NCBI GenBank assembly: GCA_004377275.1
Contig: SOIC01000052.1
Location: 1 to 17,965 of the forward strand
Source of the DNA: Dehalococcoidia bacterium
GTDB lineage: Bacteria > Chloroflexota > Dehalococcoidia > E44-bin15
Direction: 5' to 3'
Length of the DNA stretch: 17,965 nucleotides
Within the stretch, counting starts at the first letter, position 1. Every line of letters begins with the position of its first letter. Below are positions 6,489-14,282 of this stretch, in pieces. A program made the translations under genes and the position numbers. The notes beneath the pieces are model-generated. The model was not told the DNA's origin. It made no database searches and saw only the letters and a program-made list of their open reading frames with translations.

Positions 6489-6785
6489 TCAAGGATATAG
6501 GGATATTGGTACTATGAGCCATACTGCGCTAAAGGTTAACCCCAGCAGTACCAGGCATCCGATAACTGCCGCCGCACTTGCCATCCCTTTCCTTGAGCCT
6601 TCCTCCTGAATCTCGGCCCTCCTGATTATACCGCTATATACTGATAATATCGCAAAAGCCCCCGACACTGACCAGAGCGCATACCCGGTATTGGTAGCAG
6701 GCCACCAAAAATGACCCATGAAAGTGGATATAGAAATGACACTAAATAGATATATTGCGTTGTCCCAAAGTGTATAAGCCCTCAT
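6489..6785 (-). CDS. Small three-helix membrane protein between rplU and rpmA
   Basis: This 98-residue protein is predicted to span the membrane three times (about residues 8-27, 33-54 and 70-93), with a charged loop RRAEIQEEGSRKG (55-67). I do not recognise the family. It lies 60 bases after rplU and 84 bases before rpmA in the same direction, so it is probably in the ribosomal-protein transcript. In Firmicutes this slot is filled by the cysteine protease Prp, but no Prp motif is present here. The ATG at 6785 has only a poor ribosome site (GAGGT, 2 bases away), which makes the start less certain than the existence of the gene. Confidence 0.7.
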   Translation of the reverse strand: MRAYTLWDNAIYLFSVISISTFMGHFWWPATNTGYALWSVSGAFAILSVYSGIIRRAEIQEEGSRKGMASAAAVIGCLVLLGLTFSAVWLIVPISLYP

Positions 6786-6845
6786 TACCTCGCTTGCTTC
6801 AAGCTCCTTATGATAAAGATCTGTATCTTTTCCCTTTGCGCCATG

Positions 6846-7208
6846 CTAGCATACTATCTCTTTTATGGCAAGCCTGGTATAGAGCTGCCGGTGCCCCTTC
6901 ATCCTGCGGTAGCGCACCTTTGGCTTGTATTTGAAGACGATGACCTTCTTCCCCTTGCCCTCGCCGAGGACCTCAGCGATTACCTTGGCCCCCTCCACAG
7001 TAGGCGTGCCGACCCTCACCCTCTCCCCATCGGCGACCAGCAACACCTGATCCAGCTCTATGGCGCTCCCTTCCGCTGCGGGAAGGTGCGCCACATCGAT
7101 GGTCTCCCCAGATGAAACCTTATACTGCTTTCCCCCTGTTTGCACGATGGCGTAATCCCAGCTCCCCTTCTTAGCGGACTTTTTATCTTTCACTTTTGAA
7201 GCTGCCAA
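6846..7208 (-). CDS. rplU: 50S ribosomal protein L21
   Basis: The core DYAIVQTGGKQYKV followed by GETIDVAHL and FKYKPKVRYRRMKGHRQ identifies L21. I choose a TTG start at 7208 because a perfect AGGAGG (7220-7215) lies 6 bases ahead, giving 120 residues. The longer in-frame ATG at 7250 would place this ribosome site inside the coding region. With the TTG start the protein still has about 18 extra, mostly basic residues (AASKVKDKKSAKKGSW) before the usual L21 start. It leads the leftward rplU - membrane protein - rpmA - rpmE unit, transcribed from the promoter at 7310-7338 through a leader of about 95 nt that could be regulatory. Confidence 0.93.
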   Translation of the reverse strand: MAASKVKDKKSAKKGSWDYAIVQTGGKQYKVSSGETIDVAHLPAAEGSAIELDQVLLVADGERVRVGTPTVEGAKVIAEVLGEGKGKKVIVFKYKPKVRYRRMKGHRQLYTRLAIKEIVC

Positions 7209-7309
7209 ACGATGCCTCCTAAAGCACTGCCCCTCCCTTGCTGCGATCAACTACTCGCTCTCGTCCCGGGTTGCTGACAGGGAGGTCATGGTGCCGCAGC
7301 CGCTTCTCA

Positions 7310-7338
7310 ATCCTATCATTTTATATCCAAGATGTCAA
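7310..7338 (-). promoter_or_regulatory. Promoter of the rplU cluster
   Basis: A perfect TTGACA (7338-7333) is followed by TAGGAT (7315-7310) after 17 bases on the minus strand. The start would be near 7303. Its -35 box coincides with that of the divergent radical SAM promoter. Confidence 0.5.
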
Positions 7339-7360
7339 AAGGCTAAGGCTTTGCTATAAT
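7332..7360 (+). promoter_or_regulatory. Promoter of the radical SAM gene
   Basis: ATGTCA (7332-7337) and a perfect TATAAT (7355-7360) are separated by 17 bases. Transcription would begin near 7367, only about 4 bases before the ATG at 7371. Confidence 0.55.
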
Positions 7361-7370
7361 GGGGGATACT

Positions 7371-9218
7371 ATGACCAATCTGGATCAAATTCTTCCCAGG
7401 GTAACCAGGCCTGCCCGCTATACCGGGGGCGAGTGGAATAGCATCACGAAGGATTGGGACGCTATAGATGTCAAGATAGCTCTTGCCTATCCCGACATCT
7501 ATGAAATTGGCATGTCCAACCTGGGGCTGGTCATCCTCTATGACCTTGTCAATAGAGAGCCCAAGGCTCTTGTTGAGCGTGTCTATGCCCCCTGGGTCGA
7601 TATGGAGGCAGAGATGAGGAAGGCCACCATCCCCCTATTTAGCCTGGAATCGCGGCGTCCCCTGAAGGACTTCGACATTATTGGCTTCTCCCTGGGCTAT
7701 GAGCTCACCTACACCAATGTGCTCAATATGCTCGACCTGGCGGGGATACCGGTGCTCGCCGCGCAGCGCGATGAATCCTACCCCTTGATCATCGCTGGCG
7801 GTAGTTGCAGCCTTAATGCCGAGCCTATGGCGGAATTCATCGACCTTTTCGTCCTTGGCGAAGGTGAAGAGGTTATCTTGGAGCTACTGGGAACCTTTCG
7901 CCGGTGGAAGTTTGAGGGTTCCCATGCAAAGCAGGAGCTACTTCGTGAACTGGCTCATATTCCCGGCATCTATGTGCCCAGTCTATACCAGGTTGACTAT
8001 CATAACGATGGCACCATTGCTAAGATAATGCCCACATCTCAGGGGCTAGGCTCAAGCGTTAAGCGACGCATCCTTATAAAGCTGCCCCCTGCGGTGACCA
8101 AGCCAGTGGTCCCTTATATGGCCACGATCCATGATCGGGCAGCCATCGAGATTCAGCGTGGTTGCACCAGGGGCTGTCGCTTCTGCCAGGCGGGGATCAT
8201 CTATCGCCCGATCCGGGAGCGGCCTAAGGAGGAGGTTTTGGCGGCAGTGGATGAATTGCTCAGGAATTGTGGCTATAATGAGCTTTCACTACTCTCGTTG
8301 AGCACCAGCGACTATTCGGAAATTGAGAGCCTGGTTGGCGTGCTATCAGCACGCTATCGAGAGCACAACATCAAGATATCACTGCCCAGCCTGCGCATCG
8401 ATGGCCTCTCGTTAAGGTTGATGGATACCATTACCTCTGGGAAGAAGACTGGCTTGACCTTTGCCCCTGAGGCTGGAAGTGAGCGGCTGCGTCGGGTGAT
8501 TAATAAGAGCGTTTCCCAGGATGATCTACTCCAAACCTTAGAGACTGCTGCGGAGCGGGGTTGGAACAGCGTTAAGCTCTATTTCATGCTCGGCTTGCCC
8601 ACTGAGACCCTTGATGACATAGAGAGCATCGTTCACATGGTGCGCCAGGGTGTCCCCGCGCTGAGGAAAGGCGGGGGTAAAGCGCTGCACCTAAAGGTGA
8701 GCACCTCGGCTTTTGTGCCCAAGGCGCATACCCCATTTCAATGGGTGGCTCAGCACACTGAAGAGGAGCTAAATGCCAGGATTGAGGCTCTCAGGCTTGG
8801 CATGAAAAAGTCAGGGCTGCGCCTGTCATGGCAGGATCCCAAGATGAGTCTGCTTGAAGGGGTGCTGGCGCGGGGAGACAGACGCCTCTCTCAGGCGATA
8901 TACCGCGCCTGGCAACTGGGAGCCACCTTCGATGCCTGGAGCGAGCACTTCAATTATGAAAAATGGGGCCGAGCCTTCGATGAATGTGGGCTCGACCCCG
9001 CTTTCTACGCTAACCGCCAACGCCCATTGGATGAAATATTTCCCTGGGCTCACATCGACGTTGGGATAAGCACTACCTTCCTGAAAAGGGAGTACCAGCA
9101 CAACTTACAAGGTACAGAGACCCCGGATTGCCGCTTTGGTCGCTGCACTACATGCGGGCTAGAGCGCTGGCACCCCGCTTGCCAGAAAAGCTATCAAAAT
9201 TCTTCCTCTTCTTCGTAA
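7371..9218 (+). CDS. B12-binding-domain radical SAM protein (TIGR03960-type)
   Basis: This 615-residue protein begins TNLDQILPRVTRPARYTGGE, typical of the radical SAM family known as TIGR03960. An N-terminal cobalamin-binding-like Rossmann domain (about 30-190, with FDIIGFSLGYELTYTN and LIIAGGSC) is followed by a radical SAM domain. Its 4Fe-4S cysteines are Cys265, Cys269 and Cys272 in RGCTRGCRFCQAG. The C-terminal CRFGRCTTCGLE gives a further cysteine cluster. The reaction is not established; relatives often sit beside rplU/rpmA and RNase G genes, suggesting a link to RNA or ribosome maturation. The ATG at 7359 overlaps the -10 box, so I start at 7371, preceded by GGGGGA. The last codons overlap the convergent surface-protein gene by 25 bases. 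Confidence 0.88.
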   Translation: MTNLDQILPRVTRPARYTGGEWNSITKDWDAIDVKIALAYPDIYEIGMSNLGLVILYDLVNREPKALVERVYAPWVDMEAEMRKATIPLFSLESRRPLKDFDIIGFSLGYELTYTNVLNMLDLAGIPVLAAQRDESYPLIIAGGSCSLNAEPMAEFIDLFVLGEGEEVILELLGTFRRWKFEGSHAKQELLRELAHIPGIYVPSLYQVDYHNDGTIAKIMPTSQGLGSSVKRRILIKLPPAVTKPVVPYMATIHDRAAIEIQRGCTRGCRFCQAGIIYRPIRERPKEEVLAAVDELLRNCGYNELSLLSLSTSDYSEIESLVGVLSARYREHNIKISLPSLRIDGLSLRLMDTITSGKKTGLTFAPEAGSERLRRVINKSVSQDDLLQTLETAAERGWNSVKLYFMLGLPTETLDDIESIVHMVRQGVPALRKGGGKALHLKVSTSAFVPKAHTPFQWVAQHTEEELNARIEALRLGMKKSGLRLSWQDPKMSLLEGVLARGDRRLSQAIYRAWQLGATFDAWSEHFNYEKWGRAFDECGLDPAFYANRQRPLDEIFPWAHIDVGISTTFLKREYQHNLQGTETPDCRFGRCTTCGLERWHPACQKSYQNSSSSS

Positions 9219-11377
9219 AGCTCCTCCTCAGCAAACTCCTCAGCCGCTCCCCTCTTCGGGAGAACCACGAGCAGGACAACGGCCGCGATGATAATGAGAG
9301 CACCCAGCGCGATCAACAGGGTATACCACCACTCCCAAGCGAAGCCCTCTTCCTCTTCCTCTGGTACCTCGATCGCCGGCGGCGTCGTAGTGTTATCAGG
9401 ATTGTCTGCCACGTCTGTCACAGAGTCCGATGGGTCCACCGTCTCCCCGCCTACAATAGTCTCACCCGATCCCAGGGTCACCCAAAACCATTTATCACTG
9501 TAACTCCAGCTAAGATCATCGGCCGTCAATGTGCCGTAGCTATGGCTAGGGGAAGTCGGCAGCATTGTTTCGATATTGGTTGTGTTGATCGTGGCAGTAT
9601 CCATCGCCTCACTGAACTTGAAGCACAGTGTATCGCCCTCATTGATAGTGCCTGACGCATCGACATCGGTCCAGTCTATGCCGGTCATGGTTGGTTCGGT
9701 GATGTCAGGCGTGGGTGTAGGTGTTGGTGTAAGGGTAGGAGTAGGTGTAGGGGTGGGAGTGGGCGTGGGGGTAGGCGTTAGAGTTGGTGTTGGCGTTGGT
9801 CCAGGTGTAGGTGTGGGTGTTGGTGTTAGCGGACTGGGCGTAAGCGTTACTATAAAGGTGAAATCCGTCGTGGGGACTTCATCCAGCTGTACATTGCCCG
9901 CCTCATCCGCAGCCCAGGCTGTGACGGTATAGCTCTCACCATGTTTCCAGTAGGGAAGAGGTGGTATTGTGCTGGAGGTTATGCTCCATGAGATTGTGCC
10001 AGTGGCGGTGTCATCCCAAAAAACGGTGCCACCTGAAATCTCTACCTTCACTGAATCGACCTTGCCCAACGCCATGCCTCCGGTTTTATCGCTGGCAGAG
10101 CCGGTAATCGATGTCAAGCTGTTGAAGACGGTGTTCCCGTAGTAGGTGACGATACCGATAGCATTAATGGTACTCTCCGGAGCTGTATCGTCACAGGTGA
10201 ATTTTATTGGTCCGGTATCCTTTGTGTTGGTACCGTCACTGACTCTGGCATAGACCCAGTACTTTTTGCCATCATCCCATGTCTGAATATTGGTGTAATC
10301 CCAATCCACTTCATTTTCACCGAATGTGCCGTTGGCATCGTTCCAAGTATCTGACACGGCAACCCAACCGGAGGTGGTGTCGTTCCAATACAGTCCGGTG
10401 CTGTCGTTCTTTATCTTCACCTTCACCGAAGCAACTGTATTGCCCGTAGCGGCCTTCGAGGTGCCAGTGATACCAGTGAGATATCCGCTATTAATATAGT
10501 CCGGGATGGTATCAATATAGACACTAAGCCCTGTGAGGCTCTTCTCGAAGGTGAAGGTATGTGGTAGAGGAGGGTCTTCCTCTATATTTCCCGCCCCATC
10601 CACTGCAAAGGCACTGACGGTATAGCTCTCGCCATGTTTCCAATTGGGAAGGGCTGGTGTTGTGGTGGTGCTTATGCGCCACGAGGTTGTGCTGGTGGTG
10701 GCGCGGACCCAGGATTCGGAACTCTGCCAGATGGTGCCGTCCCAGCTGTAACCATCAGAGCGCTCTATTTTTACCAACACCACAGCTAATATACCCGATG
10801 TATCTTTGCTTGTACCCCCGATTGAGGTTATGCTGTTTGCAATGGGACTACCGACGGGCGTGATTGTGGTGGGACCTGGCGCCGAATCATCGTAATAGAA
10901 AGTACGTTCATGGGGACTGGAGTCTTTATTCAGGTTTTCATCCACGGCCCAGGCGCGGACAGTGTATTTATCAGCCTCTGTTAAATCGGTTGCTCCTGGT
11001 AGGTTACCAGTCCATGACCACTCCTGTTGATCACCCCAGATTCCGTCTGGGGGATTTGGGGTAACCGTGTTGGAAGTATCTGGGTTTATAGACCAGCTAG
11101 CTGGCATATCGTCCCAATAATAAGTAACTCCGTCACTTTTCCATTCGATCTGTATCTGTACATATTCGACCACATTTGGTGTAGGGGCTAGGCTAGTTCC
11201 GCTTATCTCCCAGGGAATTGTGGCAGACGAGACATATAAAGGGAGTTCATTTATGTAGGTATCTGGTCCCAATGCCGCGGCATCCGCAGGCACGCTCAGC
11301 GCCACTACTGGCGCTAGGGCGAACAACAGCAGCAATGTCACCACGATACGCCATGCTGGATTAAACCTCTTTTTCAT
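9194..11377 (-). CDS. Secreted, membrane-anchored surface protein with Ig-like repeats
   Basis: This 727-residue protein starts with a signal peptide (MKKRFNPAWRIVVTLLLLFA, cleavage probably near residue 34). Four Ig-like repeats of roughly 110-120 residues follow, each ending in a YTVxAxAxDxxxN-type strand; repeats two and four share KHGESYTV. A Thr-Pro-rich linker occupies about residues 514-557, then a calcium- or Ig-like domain with DVDASGTINEGDTLCFKFSE. One transmembrane helix (about 685-707) and an acidic cytoplasmic tail (EEELYEEEEEF) end the protein. It should be displayed outside the cell, perhaps as an S-layer or adhesion protein; no enzyme motif is seen. AAAGGAG lies 7 bases before the ATG. 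A strong promoter and a terminator-like hairpin precede it. Confidence 0.88.
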   Translation of the reverse strand: MKKRFNPAWRIVVTLLLLFALAPVVALSVPADAAALGPDTYINELPLYVSSATIPWEISGTSLAPTPNVVEYVQIQIEWKSDGVTYYWDDMPASWSINPDTSNTVTPNPPDGIWGDQQEWSWTGNLPGATDLTEADKYTVRAWAVDENLNKDSSPHERTFYYDDSAPGPTTITPVGSPIANSITSIGGTSKDTSGILAVVLVKIERSDGYSWDGTIWQSSESWVRATTSTTSWRISTTTTPALPNWKHGESYTVSAFAVDGAGNIEEDPPLPHTFTFEKSLTGLSVYIDTIPDYINSGYLTGITGTSKAATGNTVASVKVKIKNDSTGLYWNDTTSGWVAVSDTWNDANGTFGENEVDWDYTNIQTWDDGKKYWVYARVSDGTNTKDTGPIKFTCDDTAPESTINAIGIVTYYGNTVFNSLTSITGSASDKTGGMALGKVDSVKVEISGGTVFWDDTATGTISWSITSSTIPPLPYWKHGESYTVTAWAADEAGNVQLDEVPTTDFTFIVTLTPSPLTPTPTPTPGPTPTPTLTPTPTPTPTPTPTPTLTPTPTPTPDITEPTMTGIDWTDVDASGTINEGDTLCFKFSEAMDTATINTTNIETMLPTSPSHSYGTLTADDLSWSYSDKWFWVTLGSGETIVGGETVDPSDSVTDVADNPDNTTTPPAIEVPEEEEEGFAWEWWYTLLIALGALIIIAAVVLLVVLPKRGAAEEFAEEELYEEEEEF
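9705..9836 (-). repeat. Thr-Pro dipeptide-coding low-complexity tract
   Basis: Degenerate hexamers on the minus strand encode alternating Thr and Pro with occasional Leu and Gly, forming an extended spacer between the Ig-like repeats and the membrane-proximal domain of the surface protein. Such tracts change length easily. Confidence 0.85.
9750..9771 (+). other. Potential G-quadruplex motif
   Basis: Four G-runs (9750-9753, 9755-9757, 9761-9763, 9767-9771) are separated by loops of 1, 3 and 3 bases. The motif lies on the template strand of the surface-protein gene, within the Thr-Pro tract. Confidence 0.5.
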
Positions 11378-11405
11378 TTTGTTTCTCCTTTCGCTTTATT
11401 TAAGT

Positions 11406-11450
11406 AAAAAGGCTGGCAGCCAGAACCTTCCGTGCTGGCTCATCCAGCCT
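11406..11450 (-). terminator. Terminator-like hairpin in the surface-protein leader
   Basis: On the minus strand AGGCTGG (11450-11444) pairs with CCAGCCT (11416-11410), and an inner stem AGCCAG/CTGGCT (11440-11435 with 11423-11418) closes on an 11-nt loop. Five T residues (11410-11406) follow at once. It lies between the promoter at 11541-11569 and the start codon at 11377, so a transcript must read through it to express the gene. It may be an attenuator. As a gyrA terminator it would be unusually distant. Confidence 0.6.
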
Positions 11451-11540
11451 CGCCCCATTCAATAGAAAGAAATTCCAATTTTCTAGCTCACTCCCGACCT
11501 TGTCAAAGCTGGCCTACAATACGCTCTACAAAATTGGGCG

Positions 11541-11569
11541 AGTATAACATAATATTAGATGAATGTCAA
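11541..11569 (-). promoter_or_regulatory. Strong promoter of the surface-protein gene
   Basis: A perfect TTGACA (11569-11564) and TATACT (11546-11541) are exactly 17 bases apart on the minus strand. The start would be near 11534, leaving a leader of about 157 nt. The rest of the gap 11378-11653 is AT-rich with no gene. Confidence 0.65.
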
Positions 11570-11653
11570 TACCCCTCTGTTAAAAAATAAAGTTAAATAT
11601 AACCATTTTTCAATAGTTTGTTACAACATTCTGCGCAATTTTATCCCAGAGCA

Positions 11654-14074
11654 TCAGCGTAGCGCTGCAATAGAGATCACCTCATCCCCCTCGTCAGGCT
11701 TCATCAGACTGGCCCCTCTTCTAATTCTCCCCTGAATTGGGATGTTATCCGCCCGCATGCGAAGGATGACCCCTTGAGCGGAGAGGAGCATCACCTCGTC
11801 AAGGGTGTTGATAACACGCGCGGCGACTACCTTCCCTACTTTTAAACTGAGGCTCTTTATACCGGTGCCCCCGCGAGCCTGGAGGCGATAACTGGATAGG
11901 GGGGTGCACTTGCCAAAGCCATTCTTGGTAATTACCATCAGGTAAGCATTAGGGGAGACAATGTCCATTGCCACCACACGATCATCGGGGGTAACATGGA
12001 TGGCACGCACTCCACCGCTGGTGCGTGAAGCGGTCCTGAGTCCCCTAATAGCAAACCTGATCGCCTGAGCCCCTTCTGTCACTAGAATGATCTCGTCATC
12101 CTGGCTAGCCACCCTGGCCGCCACTAGCTCGTCTCCTTTCCCCAGCCTCATGGCTATCAGACCATTGGCGCGCACCGCGGCAAACCCCTCAAGAGCACTC
12201 CGCTTTATCACACCGCGGCGTGTCACCATAATCATGGAGACCCCGGTAACAAAGCTTGATACCGCCAGAATCTCGGTTACCTGCTCTGTCTCACCTACGG
12301 AGATCAATTTTACCATTGGTATCCCTTTGGCCGTTCGGGAGGTCTCCAGTGGTACGCGGTAGCATTTAAGGGAGTATACCCTCCCCCGATTGGTGAAAAA
12401 GAGCAGTGTATCGAGGGTATCGGCGACCAGGAGAAGGCGCACGCTCTCTGCCTCTCGAGTGGCGATACCCATCACCCCTCTCCCTCCTCGCTGCTGCACT
12501 CGGTAGCTTTCGATAGGCATTCGTTTAATATATCCACGGGTAGTGAGGACTATCATCACCTTCTGATGGTGAATCAGATCCTCCTCTCTGAACTCCTCTG
12601 GCTCCTCTTCAACGATCTCCGTCCGCCGTGGGTCACCGTATTTTGTCTTTAGCTCGACTATATCCTGCTTGACCAGAAAAAGGATCTTCCGCGGGTTAGC
12701 CAACAGGTCCTCCAGGTAAGCGATGGTTTTCAACACCTCGGTATATTCTTCTATCAGCTTTTCCCGCTCCAGGGCAGCGAGGCGCCGGAGCTGCATGTCC
12801 AGGATGGCTTGGGCTTGCGCCTGGGTCAGATTAAAGGATGCCATCAGATTTCCCCGCGCCGCCTCAGCGCTTGGGGACTGGCGAATCACTCTGATAACCT
12901 CGTCCATGTGGTCGAGGGCGATCTTCAGCCCCTCAAGGATATGGGCCCGCTCCTTAGCATGGCGAAGCTCAAACCGGGAGCGACGGACGATGACCTCTTG
13001 GCGAAAGCTGATATACTGCTGAAGCGCCGTTTTTAGGCTGATCACCCTGGGCTGCCCATCGATCAGGGCTAGCATGTTAACGAAGAAGGCTGACTGCATC
13101 GCCGTATGCTTAAAGAGGTTGTTCAAGACCTGTTCCGGTTGGGCATCCCTCCTCAGCTCGATAACGATACGTATACCCTGCCTGTCCGATTCATCGCGCA
13201 ACTCGGCGATCCCTTCTATCCTTTTTGCCTTGACCAGATCGGCGATACGCGCCACCAACGCTGCCTTGTTTACCTGGTAGGGAAGCTCGGTGACCACTAT
13301 CTGATGGCGTCCCTTAGCGAGCTCATCAATACTGTATCTGGCTCGGACCAAGACCTTACCCTTACCTGTGGCATAGGCATTCTTGATCCCCTCTCGTCCG
13401 AAAATAATTCCCGCAGTAGGGAAGTCAGGACCGCGAATGAAATCGGTGAGTTCGTCCGCTGATGCCTCAGGATTTTCAATGAGATAGCAGATTGCATCTG
13501 AGACCTCACCGAGATTGTGGGGGGGGATGTTGGTAGCCATGCCCACCGCGATCCCTGAAGCACCATTTATGAGTAGATTGGGGAGCCTTGAGGGAAGCAC
13601 GGTGGGCTCCTTGAGAGTACCATCGAAATTAGGTACCAGCTCGACTGTCTCCTTATCGATATCAAGGAGCATCTCCTGAGCGATCTGGGAAAGGCGAGCC
13701 TCAGTATAACGCATCGCCGCTGGAGGGTCGTTATCCACACTGCCAAAATTCCCCTGCCCATCGATGAGCACATACCTTAGGGAGAAATCCTGCGCCATGC
13801 GCACCATAGCTTCATAGACCGGGGCATCGCCATGGGGGTGGTATTTACCCAGCACCTCGCCCACGATGCGAGCGCTCTTCTTGTGGGCACTGGAGTGGGT
13901 GAGCCCCAATTCACCCGTGGCATAGAGGATCCGTCGTTGCACCGGCTTTAACCCATCGCGCACATCGGGCAGGGCTCGGGAGACGATCACGCTCATGGCA
14001 TAGTCCAGATAGGAGCTTTTCATCTCCTCTTCGATGTTAACTGGCTTAACTGCTCCGATATTCATCAAACCCAC
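11654..14074 (-). CDS. gyrA: DNA gyrase subunit A
   Basis: This 806-residue protein is the breakage-rejoining subunit of gyrase, which with GyrB introduces negative supercoils. The active-site Tyr123 lies in AAMRYTEARLS. The DNA-gate segment HKKSARIVGEVLGKYHPHGD is well conserved. The C-terminal beta-pinwheel contains the GyrA box QQRGGRG (527-533), which favours GyrA over ParC. In the quinolone-resistance region the residues matching E. coli Ser83 and Asp87 are Ala84 and Glu88. The protein ends without the long acidic tail of some GyrA proteins. The start is ambiguous: GTG at 14074 or ATG at 14065, neither with a good ribosome binding site. gyrB is not in view. Confidence 0.97.
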   Translation of the reverse strand: MGLMNIGAVKPVNIEEEMKSSYLDYAMSVIVSRALPDVRDGLKPVQRRILYATGELGLTHSSAHKKSARIVGEVLGKYHPHGDAPVYEAMVRMAQDFSLRYVLIDGQGNFGSVDNDPPAAMRYTEARLSQIAQEMLLDIDKETVELVPNFDGTLKEPTVLPSRLPNLLINGASGIAVGMATNIPPHNLGEVSDAICYLIENPEASADELTDFIRGPDFPTAGIIFGREGIKNAYATGKGKVLVRARYSIDELAKGRHQIVVTELPYQVNKAALVARIADLVKAKRIEGIAELRDESDRQGIRIVIELRRDAQPEQVLNNLFKHTAMQSAFFVNMLALIDGQPRVISLKTALQQYISFRQEVIVRRSRFELRHAKERAHILEGLKIALDHMDEVIRVIRQSPSAEAARGNLMASFNLTQAQAQAILDMQLRRLAALEREKLIEEYTEVLKTIAYLEDLLANPRKILFLVKQDIVELKTKYGDPRRTEIVEEEPEEFREEDLIHHQKVMIVLTTRGYIKRMPIESYRVQQRGGRGVMGIATREAESVRLLLVADTLDTLLFFTNRGRVYSLKCYRVPLETSRTAKGIPMVKLISVGETEQVTEILAVSSFVTGVSMIMVTRRGVIKRSALEGFAAVRANGLIAMRLGKGDELVAARVASQDDEIILVTEGAQAIRFAIRGLRTASRTSGGVRAIHVTPDDRVVAMDIVSPNAYLMVITKNGFGKCTPLSSYRLQARGGTGIKSLSLKVGKVVAARVINTLDEVMLLSAQGVILRMRADNIPIQGRIRRGASLMKPDEGDEVISIAALR

Positions 14075-14104
14075 TATGCCTGGATATTCAGCGATCTTGC
14101 CAAA

Positions 14105-14133
14105 AGAATATCACGCTTCGCTGAGCTCGTCAA
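14105..14133 (-). promoter_or_regulatory. Candidate gyrA promoter
   Basis: TTGACG (14133-14128) and TATTCT (14110-14105) are 17 bases apart, and the -10 is preceded by TGA, making an extended -10 element. The leader would be about 24 nt. Confidence 0.45.
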
Positions 14134-14190
14134 AGGGCTGCAGAAGAGTATCCTTTGCTCCACCATAGAAAGCGAGATACTAGCGGGAAT

Positions 14191-14223
14191 GTCACCCATC
14201 CATCCGGTAGATCAATGGGTGAC
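14191..14223. repeat. 9-bp perfect inverted repeat downstream of the TPR gene
   Basis: GTCACCCAT (14191-14199) and ATGGGTGAC (14215-14223) flank a 15-nt loop in the gap between the TPR gene and gyrA. Neither strand has a T-tract after it, so it could stabilise a 3' end or bind a protein rather than terminate. Confidence 0.5.
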
Positions 14224-14282
14224 TTTATGTAGAGGTGAAGAAGCAGGCTTAAAGGTAAGGGACTCGCTCCACCTTAGGGTTC

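Noticed and set aside
9576..9932. Open frame encoding a Val-Gly repeat
   Set aside because: It is the antisense reading of the Thr-Pro tract of the surface protein.
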